From positions 4,472,300 through 4,536,299 of the forward strand of contig NZ_CP150634.1 in the NCBI RefSeq assembly GCF_038051925.1: DNA of 64,000 nt, in the 5' to 3' direction. Shown piece by piece: positions 17,176-24,508 of this stretch; position 1 is the first letter of the stretch, and the number at the start of each line of letters is the position of its first letter. The position numbers and the translations under genes are program-made. This DNA is from Methylotuvimicrobium sp. KM2. Its GTDB lineage: Bacteria > Pseudomonadota > Gammaproteobacteria > Methylococcales > Methylomonadaceae. The notes beneath the pieces are model-generated. The model did not search any database. It was not told the origin of the DNA and worked only from the letters and a program-made list of their open reading frames with translations.

Positions 17176-19134
17176 ATGGACAAACAAAATTCGAATAATT
17201 TCCTGCAAATATTGACCGGGTTTCTGATTCAATTACTGAAATCGCTAAAAACGATGCTGACCGAATTTTTTCGGTCATTATTCAAGGCCGAGCCGGAAAA
17301 GGAAATCAACGCGCCGGAAAAGCCTGATAAGAACGATAAATTGACACGCTATTTGTTGATCGGCCTGGGGGTGTTAATGATTTTCTCAATCTTCAATCAG
17401 GCTAACGAACTGCAAAAAGACGAACTACCCTACAACCAATTTCTCGAATTGGTTAAGAATAACAAAATCCAACGTGCCGTGGTCACCGAAAAAACGATTA
17501 CCGGCCTGATCAAACCTGACAACCCGTCCGATTCTCCGCAACACTTCATGACCATTCCTCTGTGGGATGAACATCTCGCCGAGACGCTCGCCGAACATGA
17601 CGTCGACTACATCGTTAGAAGCGGAGAAAGTTGGCTTGGCAATATATTATTTAATTGGATCATTCCAATGCTGATCTTAGTCGCGATCTGGTCCTGGCTG
17701 TTTCGGCGCATGGCCGGCGGAGGGGGCGCGGCCGGTCGCGGCTTTTTGAATATCGGTAATAAAATCAAGATACATCCGGAAACGCAACCGAAAATTACCT
17801 TCGACGATGTTGCCGGTAGCGAGAGCGCGAAGCAAGAATTGAAGGAGTCGATCGAATTTCTTAAAGCTCCGGAAAAAATTCAAAAGCTCGGCGGCCGCAT
17901 GCCGAAAGGTGCATTGCTGGTCGGTCCTCCCGGAACCGGTAAAACCTTGCTGGCAAGGGCGGTGTCGGGCGAAGCCGGCGTGCCGTTTTTCAACATCAGC
18001 GGCTCTGAATTTATCGAACTGTTCGTCGGCGTCGGTGCCGCTCGAGTTCGCGATCTGTTCGAACAGGCCCGCCAAAAAGCGCCCTGTATTATCTTTATCG
18101 ACGAACTCGATGCGATTGGCCGCTCGCGCGGCGGGCCGATGGTGATGGGCGGACATGACGAACGCGAACAAACGCTCAATCAATTGTTGACCGAAATGGA
18201 TGGTTTCGATCCGTCATCGGGGGTGGTCGTATTGGCCGCGACCAATCGTCCGGAAATTCTAGACAAAGCCTTGCTGCGCGCAGGGCGCTTCGATCGGCAG
18301 ATTATTGTCGACAAACCGGGTCTCGAAGATCGCATTAAAATTCTCAAACTGCATACCGCTAAAATGCAGCTTGCTTCCGATGTCGATTTGACCGTCGTGG
18401 GTAAACGCACACCGGGGCTGGTCGGGGCCGATTTGTCGAATATCGCGAACGAAGCCGCGATTCTAGCCGCGCGCGTCAATCACGACGATGTTCGTATGGA
18501 AGACTTCGAAGCGGCGATCGACCGTATTTTGGCCGGCCCCGAGAAAAAATCTCGAGCGCTGGGCCCCGAGGAAAAACGCCGCGTTGCTTACCATGAGGCA
18601 GGCCATGCATTGGTCGCGAAGCATGTGCCTACCGGTCAGCCGATTCACAAGGTGTCGATCATTCCGCGCGGCGTTTCGGCTTTGGGTTTTACGTTGCAAC
18701 TTCCGGTCGAGGAAAAATTTCTGTCCACCGATGCCGAACTTAAAGATCAAATTGCGATTTTGATGGGCGGGCGCATGGCGGAAGCGATCGCATTGGGCAA
18801 TGTATCGACCGGCGCACAAAACGACTTGGAAAAAGCCAGTGAAATCGCTCGGGCCATGGTGTGTTATTTGGGCATGAGCGCCAAACTCGGCGCGTTGACT
18901 TACGGCAAGCGTCAACAACTGCAATTTCTCGAAACCGAAGGGACCGAATATCGCAATTACAGCGAGGAAACCGCTAAGCTGATCGATGCCGAAGTCAAGG
19001 CGCTGATCGATGAGGGAATCGAGCGCGCGATGGACATTTTGACAGCCAAACGACATATTCTGGACCGACTCGCCGACATTCTTCAGGAACAAGAAGTGAT
19101 CCACGGTGAGGATATCGACGCGCTTTTGAGTTAA
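17176..19134 (+). CDS. ftsH: ATP-dependent zinc metalloprotease FtsH (paralogue with extended N-terminus)
   Basis: 652 residues. Two membrane segments (about 58-74 LIGLGVLMIFSIFNQ and 157-175 ILFNWIIPMLILVAIWSWLF) bracket a periplasmic domain. The AAA domain follows: Walker A VGPPGTGKTLLARA near 249-262, Walker B IIFIDELDAIG, and the pore motif FVGVGAARVRDLFEQA. The zinc protease motif HEAGHALV is near 472. It degrades membrane and regulatory proteins. Usual FtsH starts about 5 residues before the first membrane segment; here an extra cytoplasmic stretch of about 55 residues, partly amphipathic then Lys/Glu-rich, precedes it. Context (no rlmE or folP) suggests a second ftsH copy. Start is supported by GAGGTCATCACT upstream. 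Confidence 0.94.
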   Translation: MDKQNSNNFLQILTGFLIQLLKSLKTMLTEFFRSLFKAEPEKEINAPEKPDKNDKLTRYLLIGLGVLMIFSIFNQANELQKDELPYNQFLELVKNNKIQRAVVTEKTITGLIKPDNPSDSPQHFMTIPLWDEHLAETLAEHDVDYIVRSGESWLGNILFNWIIPMLILVAIWSWLFRRMAGGGGAAGRGFLNIGNKIKIHPETQPKITFDDVAGSESAKQELKESIEFLKAPEKIQKLGGRMPKGALLVGPPGTGKTLLARAVSGEAGVPFFNISGSEFIELFVGVGAARVRDLFEQARQKAPCIIFIDELDAIGRSRGGPMVMGGHDEREQTLNQLLTEMDGFDPSSGVVVLAATNRPEILDKALLRAGRFDRQIIVDKPGLEDRIKILKLHTAKMQLASDVDLTVVGKRTPGLVGADLSNIANEAAILAARVNHDDVRMEDFEAAIDRILAGPEKKSRALGPEEKRRVAYHEAGHALVAKHVPTGQPIHKVSIIPRGVSALGFTLQLPVEEKFLSTDAELKDQIAILMGGRMAEAIALGNVSTGAQNDLEKASEIARAMVCYLGMSAKLGALTYGKRQQLQFLETEGTEYRNYSEETAKLIDAEVKALIDEGIERAMDILTAKRHILDRLADILQEQEVIHGEDIDALLS

Positions 19135-19339
19135 GGAGAGTCAAAGCGGAAATAGGCAAAGCCAAAAGACATTTATCGGCGAAAAATACTGCTCTCCCTT
19201 TAAAAAGGGACCCAGAGCGAATTTGGAGCATCGGTGAGACGAGCTTAACCTCGATCTCATTAATAACAAGGGATGGTATTGGAGTGGACTTCTATGGCAA
19301 GAACAATAATAACAATTTTAACTTTTGGGGAGTTTTACT

Positions 19340-19744
19340 ATGAGTATTTTAAAAGAGTTCAAGGAATTCGCGGTCAAGGGCAATGTAATCGACATGGCGG
19401 TCGGTATTATTATCGGAGCGGCATTCGGTAAAATCGTTTCGTCATTTGTCGGTGACATTATCATGCCTCCAATCGGAGTTTTGATCGGGGGCGTTGATTT
19501 TTCCGATCTGGCTGTTGTGTTAAAGGAAGCCACGGAAGGTGCGGAAGCCGTCACATTAAGTTACGGTAAATTCATTCAAACATTGATCGACTTTACTATC
19601 GTCGCTTTTGCGATTTTCATTGCGGTTAAATTTATTAACAAGCTCAAGAGGCAAGAGGCGCCAGCGCCGGAAGTTGAGCCGGAACCTTCCAAAGAAGAAC
19701 AACTATTAACCGAGATTAGGGATCTGCTCAAAGAGAGAAAATAA
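19340..19744 (+). CDS. mscL: Large-conductance mechanosensitive channel MscL
   Basis: 134 residues from the ATG at 19340, which has GGGGAGTTTTACT before it; an ATG at 19325 adds MGSFT and is less likely. SILKEFKEFAVKGNVIDMAVGIIIGAAFGKIVSSFV is the conserved N-terminal helix and first membrane segment with the GxxxG/A pore packing. The second segment is FTIVAFAIFIAVKFINKL (about 85-102), and the C-terminal helix ends SKEEQLLTEIRDLLK. It opens on hypo-osmotic shock to release solutes. Single gene, 205 bases after ftsH. Confidence 0.97.
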   Translation: MSILKEFKEFAVKGNVIDMAVGIIIGAAFGKIVSSFVGDIIMPPIGVLIGGVDFSDLAVVLKEATEGAEAVTLSYGKFIQTLIDFTIVAFAIFIAVKFINKLKRQEAPAPEVEPEPSKEEQLLTEIRDLLKERK

Positions 19745-20449
19745 AAACACATAAATCTTACTGATTAGTAAGCTTCTTCAGCTAAAGCCCAAAGATCAGC
19801 ATATCCATAGCAGGACGGGGTTCGCAAGCCATGCGCGTCAAGCTAAAACGGCCAACCCACATCACGCTCTTTCCCAAGCTCCAGCTTGGGAAAGCCCCCC
19901 CCCGGAAGCACCCCCTTCGACAAGGCTCTCCTGAGCGCAGCCGAAGGGCTCAGGGCAAGAGCTTCCTGAGACCGACACAACCTTCGCACATTCTCAATCA
20001 CCCCCGGCTCGCTTGTTCAATCTTTCTTGATTGTCGGGAAGCTAGAGCTTCCTGAACAGGTTACCCAAGCCGGAGCTTGGGTAACAGCATATTTTAGTTT
20101 TTGCGACTACGACAGGCCTCTGCTCGGACACTTGGCTTCGGTAAGCTGAAGCATCTTGCTAATCAGGTGGCGGAATGACGGAGTTTCCTTAACTTAATGG
20201 CAGTAAGCTTTTCCATCGGCTACCCACAAGGCATTGAAAACATAGTGCAAAGAAAAGTTTTGGCGCTAAGATGTACCCAGCCTTGGTTGTAACGGCTGGG
20301 TTAATTATGCTTTGGCAAATAAAAAAGGCAGTTATGTCTGTCGGGAAATGACGGCCAGAAGCGCAGAAGGGAGTCTCGAGCTAACCGAAGAATGAGCTAA
20401 AAGCTCATTTGTTACGTAACAAGAAACAATCTATCAATAATTAAGCCTA
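19745..20449. other. Gene-free interval with several short palindromes
   Basis: About 700 bases without a credible gene. It holds the palindromes TTTCCCAAGCTCCAGCTTGG (about 19870), CCTTCGACAAGGCTCTCCTG with its partner AAGGGCTCAGGGC (around 19914-19960), TTACCCAAGCCGGAGCTTGG (about 20060), and a stem CCCAGCC / GGCTGGG at 20276-20300. The last stem uses the same arms as the inverted repeat between rsmH and mraZ. None has a clear U-run, so I do not call terminators here. Confidence 0.6.
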
Positions 20450-20478
20450 TTGTTAACACAAAGGTAACTCGGTATAGT
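20450..20478 (+). promoter_or_regulatory. Sigma70-type promoter for the 50-residue membrane peptide
   Basis: TTGTTA (20450-20455) and TATAGT (20473-20478) are separated by exactly 17 bases, a strong housekeeping promoter pattern. The region between here and the ATG at 20526 gives a leader of about 40 bases. With the terminator at 20719-20747 it frames a monocistronic transcript. Confidence 0.6.
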
Positions 20479-20525
20479 TGCTCTCAATCCCACTAATTCA
20501 TACATTTTCACTAGGACATTGCGGA

Positions 20526-20678
20526 ATGACTGATTTTCAGAAAGATATCGCGCTCGGTTTGATGTTTATCATCGGAATTTTCGGATTCATTTCCGGAGCT
20601 TTTATCGTTTCAGCAATGACATTTGCCTCAGCCGCGATGTTTAGCATCATGTTTTCCAATCGCCGTATTCGCGATTGA
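20526..20678 (+). CDS. Small hydrophobic membrane protein, 50 residues
   Basis: MTDFQKDIALGLMFIIGIFG begins a protein with one long or two short membrane segments (residues 8-42, rich in Ile, Phe, Ala, Gly) and a basic end NRRIRD. I do not recognise a family. It is preceded by a well-formed promoter and followed by a strong intrinsic terminator, which argues for a real gene. A longer reading from an ATG at 20478 would begin at the promoter -10 element and is rejected. The ribosome-binding site is modest (AGGACATTGCGGA). The hydrophobic profile would fit a small membrane regulator or toxin-like peptide, but the sequence does not decide this. Confidence 0.6.
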   Translation: MTDFQKDIALGLMFIIGIFGFISGAFIVSAMTFASAAMFSIMFSNRRIRD

Positions 20679-20718
20679 TTCTCTCCCTCGTTACCTTTTT
20701 TACCTCGTGTGTTGTTTT

Positions 20719-20747
20719 GCCGGAGCTTTACGCTCCGGCTTTTTTTT
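20719..20747 (+). terminator. Rho-independent terminator
   Basis: GCCGGAGC (20719-20726) and GCTCCGGC (20732-20739) form a perfect 8-bp GC-rich stem with loop TTTAC, followed by eight T residues. It lies 40 bases after the stop of the 50-residue membrane protein. Confidence 0.93.
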
Positions 20748-20789
20748 GTCCTGCGAAATCTTAGCGCCTAAATTTGATCTACGATGGTT

Positions 20790-20967
20790 AAACCTAGAAA
20801 AAGCATTTCACCATGAAGATCATGAAGAATAGGAAGTTAATTCAATAGCTTATTACGCGTTTGTATAGAACTTTCGCTCACCAAAAAGGTTAGCGAGAAG
20901 GATTTGGTAAGTTCTTGGAATCCTTCATGAACTTCATGTGCTTCATGGTTAAACTGCCGAATTCAGG
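20790..20967. repeat. Family B dispersed repeat, copy B2
   Basis: About 178 bases beginning AACCTAGAAAAAGCATTTCA, continuing CCATGAAGATCATGAAGAAT, then AAGTTAATTCAATAGCTTAT, TTTCGCTCACCAAAAAGGTT, CCTTCATGAACTTCATGTGC and ending TGGTTAAACTGCCGAATTCA. The same order of blocks recurs at 23437-23606 (reversed), 35056-35228, 44203-44379 (reversed) and 62838-62992 (reversed). Noncoding and lying between genes in every case. Confidence 0.88.
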
Positions 20968-21065
20968 TTAAACATTCGAGCGAATGTGGTCGCGCAAAGT
21001 TTATTATTATCCGCGATATTTTATCGTTAGAATAAGTTACGTAATTTTGCTACGGGGCCACAATC

Positions 21066-21650
21066 ATGTCGGGATTTTTCGCCACCATCAACCGTTTGAA
21101 ATATATTCAACGTTGGGGGCTTAAGCGTAATTCGATCAATGAAAACGTCAAGGAACATTCATTCGATGTCTGCGTGATAGCGCATTTATTATGCACCATC
21201 AAAAACGAGCTATTCGGCGGGGCGATCGACCCCGGCGAGGTCGTTTTGGCCGCGCTTTATCACGATGCGCACGAAAGCATTACCGGAGATCTGCCGACGC
21301 CGATCAAAAAATTCAATCCAGGGATATTAAATCATTATAAGGACATCGAGTCGGTCGCCTCGCAGGCCTTAGTCGATACCTTGCCCGATGCGTTAAAAGA
21401 CGATCTGTATAACTATGTCACCGAGTCCTGCGAGGAGTCGATTACCGAATTGGTCAAGGCTGCCGATACGATCAGCGCCTATGTCAAATGCGTCGAAGAG
21501 ACTCGGGCCGGCAATTTCGAGTTTAAGGATGCCATGGACGACATTGAAATACGACTCAACAAGATCGATTTACCGGAGGTCGATTATTTTCGGGAACATT
21601 TCCTTCCGGCCGTGCATTTAACGGTGGATCAGCTGTATCAAGGAGAATAA
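21066..21650 (+). CDS. yfbR: 5'-deoxynucleotidase YfbR-like HD-domain phosphohydrolase
   Basis: 194 residues, close to E. coli YfbR (199). The HD-domain metal ligands are visible: His in NVKEHSFDVCVIAHLL (about 32), HD in ALYHDAHESITGDLPTPIKK (about 67-68) and Asp in ELVKAADTISAYVKCVEE (about 137). W in RWGLKRNS near 19 matches the substrate pocket region. YfbR dephosphorylates dNMPs to deoxynucleosides. It stands alone between repeats; a family A element begins 10 bases after its stop. Confidence 0.92.
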   Translation: MSGFFATINRLKYIQRWGLKRNSINENVKEHSFDVCVIAHLLCTIKNELFGGAIDPGEVVLAALYHDAHESITGDLPTPIKKFNPGILNHYKDIESVASQALVDTLPDALKDDLYNYVTESCEESITELVKAADTISAYVKCVEETRAGNFEFKDAMDDIEIRLNKIDLPEVDYFREHFLPAVHLTVDQLYQGE

Positions 21651-21659
21651 TGGCGGTTA

Positions 21660-21839
21660 GGATTTGGCCGTAAATAACTTGCCTATTTTTCGGAGGGTTC
21701 GGTTGCTCGATTGGCAGGTGTCGGCGGCAGGGAAAGCCGCCGTCAAGCCTACACGGACGTATTCACGGCGTCCTGTCAAGCGAGTTACCGAACCCTCAAC
21801 AAAGCTCATAGTTCCAGGACGTTATTTATCACGAAATCC
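21660..21839. repeat. Family A MITE-like element, copy A2 (TTA duplication)
   Basis: A shorter relative (about 180 bases) of the element at 6957-7341. The ends are GGATTTGG at 21660 and CGAAATCC ending 21839; inner arms AGGGTTCGGTTGCTCG and CGAGTTACCGAACCCT. TTA immediately precedes the left end and follows the right end, again compatible with a 3-bp TWA duplication. The centre is reduced to GGCAGGAAAGCC-type sequence and CACGGACGTATTCACGGCGT. Confidence 0.75.
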
Positions 21840-21865
21840 TTAGTAGGTAGCTGGTAGCAGGGATT

Positions 21866-23389
21866 CTATGTTTGCCCAAGCGTTTCGATATATCGCCAGA
21901 ATTCGGCCTGCTGTCTAATTCCCAACACTTTTTGTGCGGCCTGTACGCCGGAGACGCTGACGCCGTATACGCCGCCCCCCGGCGAAGTCCAATGGCCGGC
22001 GAAATAGAGCCCCGGCAGCGGCGATTGATTGGGAAGGCGCGCAGGTCCCACTTGACTCGGCGACACGTCCCAGCCGTAAGCCGCGCCTTGAAAATTTTGC
22101 GTGTAGCGGCGCATCGTCGCCGGAGACCCGCCTTCGATAAACAAGACATGATCCTCGAGCCCGGGGATATACTTTCCGGCCAGTTTCAGCATCGCATCCA
22201 TATAGCCCGGCTTGGCCTGTTGCCAAGAGTCCGTTGCTTGATAAGGCAGCAAGGTCGTCAGCATCAAAAGATGCTGACCTGGCGGGGCCAGATTCGGGTC
22301 GACCAGCGTCGGCGCGGTGATACTGAGCCAAGTAATCTCGCCGTTGCAGGTCGCGGCAAAATTCTTCTCATGATCGAAGTCTTGGAAACAAAACGACTCG
22401 TGAGCCAATTTCTGCGCGATGAGATCGATATCGGTCGCGATATAGACCGCGAAAATCGACAAAGAATGCCGCATTTTTTTGATGCGTTGAATATAACGCG
22501 GCGGAAAATGCTGTTCGCCGATCATATCGCAAACCGTATGCCGTATGTCGGCATTGGCGATCACGACCGGCGCGGCAAGCATTTCATTTTTTACCTCGAC
22601 ACCGGCAACCCTTCCGTTTTCGATCAGAATTTTATCGACTGGCGCTTTGAAGCGGATCTCGCCACCGTGCTGTGCGAGACCGTCGACCAGCGTATCTGCC
22701 AAATGCTGGAAACCGCCCTTGCAGTAATAAGCGCCGTCGACCATATAGCCAATCAACATCGTGGACCAATAGACAAATGAGACTTCCGAAGGCGGCAGGC
22801 CAAGATAAGGCCAATTGCTTGCGAAGAGCCCCAGTAATTTCGGGTTGGCGATGAACTTCCGCGCCACTTCGGCTAGGGTTGCCTTGCGGTATTTGCATAA
22901 GGCCGGTAGCAAGCGTTGCGTCTCGGCAAAATTAGTACTGGCCATGATTTCATCGGCGACGGTGATTTCTTCGGCCACCTGCAGACATAAACGGGTCAAG
23001 TCGCGCAGACCCTGCCGTTCTTCAGGAAACAGCCGTCCCAGTCGATCGCAAAATGCCTCGACCGACTGCGGCAAAGCGGTGTCCAAATCCGGATAACGGG
23101 CATGGCTGAATGGGTCTATGTTGATGAATTCGATACTGTGTTCGACATCGAGCGCCTGTAACACCTTGTAGATGATTTGTCCGCCCCGGTAACCGTCAGG
23201 GCCGCAGCCGCTGATCAAATGCACGCCGGAATCGAAACGGTATTTTTTGCGCCTGAATCCGTGCGCATAACCACCCGGCCGGTCATGGCTTTCGAGTACC
23301 AACACCGACTTACCGGATTTCGCGAGCAAGCCGGCCGCAGTCAAGCCGCCGATGCCGCTACCGATCACGATGACATCATAGTCCGTCAC
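21866..23389 (-). CDS. NAD(P)/FAD-dependent oxidoreductase, CrtI / carotenoid isomerase type
   Basis: 507 residues. The N-terminal dinucleotide fold DVIVIGSGIGGLTAAGLLAKSGKSVLVLESHDRPGGYAHGF (about 4-43) and the C-terminal FAD block LPGLYFAGHWTSPGGGVYGVSVSGVQAA are those of phytoene desaturase and carotenoid isomerase relatives. The substrate cannot be read from sequence. It is the last minus-strand gene of the polyene-like region, separated from the thioesterase by a GxxExxY gene and a family B repeat. Similar oxidoreductases are known in aryl-polyene and xanthomonadin clusters, so a role in pigment maturation is plausible. A carotenoid role is the alternative. Confidence 0.82.
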   Translation of the reverse strand: MTDYDVIVIGSGIGGLTAAGLLAKSGKSVLVLESHDRPGGYAHGFRRKKYRFDSGVHLISGCGPDGYRGGQIIYKVLQALDVEHSIEFINIDPFSHARYPDLDTALPQSVEAFCDRLGRLFPEERQGLRDLTRLCLQVAEEITVADEIMASTNFAETQRLLPALCKYRKATLAEVARKFIANPKLLGLFASNWPYLGLPPSEVSFVYWSTMLIGYMVDGAYYCKGGFQHLADTLVDGLAQHGGEIRFKAPVDKILIENGRVAGVEVKNEMLAAPVVIANADIRHTVCDMIGEQHFPPRYIQRIKKMRHSLSIFAVYIATDIDLIAQKLAHESFCFQDFDHEKNFAATCNGEITWLSITAPTLVDPNLAPPGQHLLMLTTLLPYQATDSWQQAKPGYMDAMLKLAGKYIPGLEDHVLFIEGGSPATMRRYTQNFQGAAYGWDVSPSQVGPARLPNQSPLPGLYFAGHWTSPGGGVYGVSVSGVQAAQKVLGIRQQAEFWRYIETLGQT

Positions 23390-23436
23390 GATGCTGTCGA
23401 ATCCAAAATTGTATGTTTATTTTTTACCATGAATCT

Positions 23437-23606
23437 AAATTCGGCAGTTTTACCATGAAGCACATGAAGTTCATGAAGGATTTCAAGAAATTACCTACCT
23501 TCTCGCTAACCTTTTTGGTGAGCGAAAGTTCTATATAAACGCGTAATAATTTATTGAATTAACTTCCTATTCTTCATGATCTTCATGGTGAAATGCTTTT
23601 TCTAGG
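23437..23606. repeat. Family B dispersed repeat, copy B3 (reversed)
   Basis: Reverse-oriented copy: starts near AAATTCGGCAGTTTTACCAT and ends CATGGTGAAATGCTTTTTCT. It retains all blocks of the family. It is followed by further ATGAAG-type sequence and then by the GxxExxY gene, whose own start region looks like the ATGAAG end of this family. Confidence 0.88.
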
Positions 23607-23657
23607 ATGAAGAACATGAAGAAATTGAAGAGTTTGGTTTGTTCGGCAAAGAATATG

Positions 23658-24089
23658 TCATAAAACAAAACTTCTAAGCCCTTGCTTCAAAAGCTTGACA
23701 TTAAAGTTGATTAAAAAACCTTGTTTGATATTCATCAATTTCATATAAGTCAAAAGCTGCGCTTCATGAATACTTTTCAATTGATCTACGCTCTTTAATT
23801 CCAAAATGATTTGATTTTCAATCAATAGGTCCAATTTATAACCACAATCCAAATGAATCCCTTTGTATTGAACTGGCAAAGGATACTCCGTTTTGAACTC
23901 AATCTGATTGATATTGAGTTCGTGAGCAAGGCAATTTAGATAAGTTGATTCCAACAAGCCAGGGCCAAGAGTTCTATGAACTTCGATTGCACAGCCAATG
24001 ACTTTAGTCGACACATCACTAAATTCTCTTCCCTTCATTATCTTCATACCCTTCATGGTGATGAAAAAATGATAAATGAAGGCTTTCAT
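23658..24089 (-). CDS. GxxExxY protein (PDDEXK-like)
   Basis: About 143 residues. The core REFSDVSTKVIGCAIEVHRTLGPGLLESTYLNCLAHEL carries the GxxExxY signature (G-P-G-L-L-E-S-T-Y), followed by GYKLDLLIENQIILELKSVDQL with the D...ExK nuclease-like residues and AQLLTYMKLMNIKQGFLINF. Role unknown; the family is widespread and often flanked by repeats. The ATG at 24089 overlaps the thioesterase stop (ATGA), but internal ATGs in the repetitive MKGMKIMKG stretch are equally possible. Base use is AT-richer than the neighbouring polyene genes, suggesting a later insertion. Confidence 0.85.
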   Translation of the reverse strand: MKAFIYHFFITMKGMKIMKGREFSDVSTKVIGCAIEVHRTLGPGLLESTYLNCLAHELNINQIEFKTEYPLPVQYKGIHLDCGYKLDLLIENQIILELKSVDQLKSIHEAQLLTYMKLMNIKQGFLINFNVKLLKQGLRSFVL

Positions 24090-24508
24090 GATGCGAATAG
24101 CTCCAGTTTTTCGAACAAAATCGGCGGCGATTCGTAGCACATTTCGCCGCCGGAGATCTCGACCGCGACTTGGTAGGTATAGCCGCGCGTCAAGCGCGCG
24201 CCGGTTTGTTTGTCGAGAATCAGATAATTGATTTTCATGCGGTTTTCCCATTCGGTCAATTCGGCATGCACGATGATTTTTTGACCGAACTTCGCCGGTT
24301 TCGCATAGCGGACGCGCACGTCGACGACCGGCCAGGCATAGCCGGATTCGCGCATTTGCATATAGCCGTAATCGATCTTATCGAGCAGTGCGCAGCGGGC
24401 GATTTCGAAATATTTCAGATAATGGCCGTGCCAGACGATTTCCATCAGGTCGACATCGAAAAACGGCACTTCGATTTCGACTTCGCAGGAGACGATGGCC
24501 TTAGTCAT
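24086..24508 (-). CDS. Acyl-CoA/ACP thioesterase, 4-hydroxybenzoyl-CoA thioesterase-like hotdog protein
   Basis: 140 residues with a single hotdog fold. VPFFDVDLMEIVWHGHYLKYFEIARCALLDKI has the Asp and the WHGHY signature of the 4HBT family, and VDVRVRYAKPAKFGQKIIVHAEL the central strand. It overlaps the ammonia-lyase gene by 8 bases and so belongs to the same transcript. In aryl-polyene clusters a thioesterase of this kind is thought to release or edit carrier-bound intermediates; that role is inferred here from the neighbours. Confidence 0.85.
   Translation of the reverse strand: MTKAIVSCEVEIEVPFFDVDLMEIVWHGHYLKYFEIARCALLDKIDYGYMQMRESGYAWPVVDVRVRYAKPAKFGQKIIVHAELTEWENRMKINYLILDKQTGARLTRGYTYQVAVEISGGEMCYESPPILFEKLELFAS

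Noticed and set aside
20274..20303. Stem CCCAGCC/GGCTGGG as a terminator
   Set aside because: No U-run follows and the same arms occur in an inverted repeat elsewhere (1381/1469); treated as a repeat.
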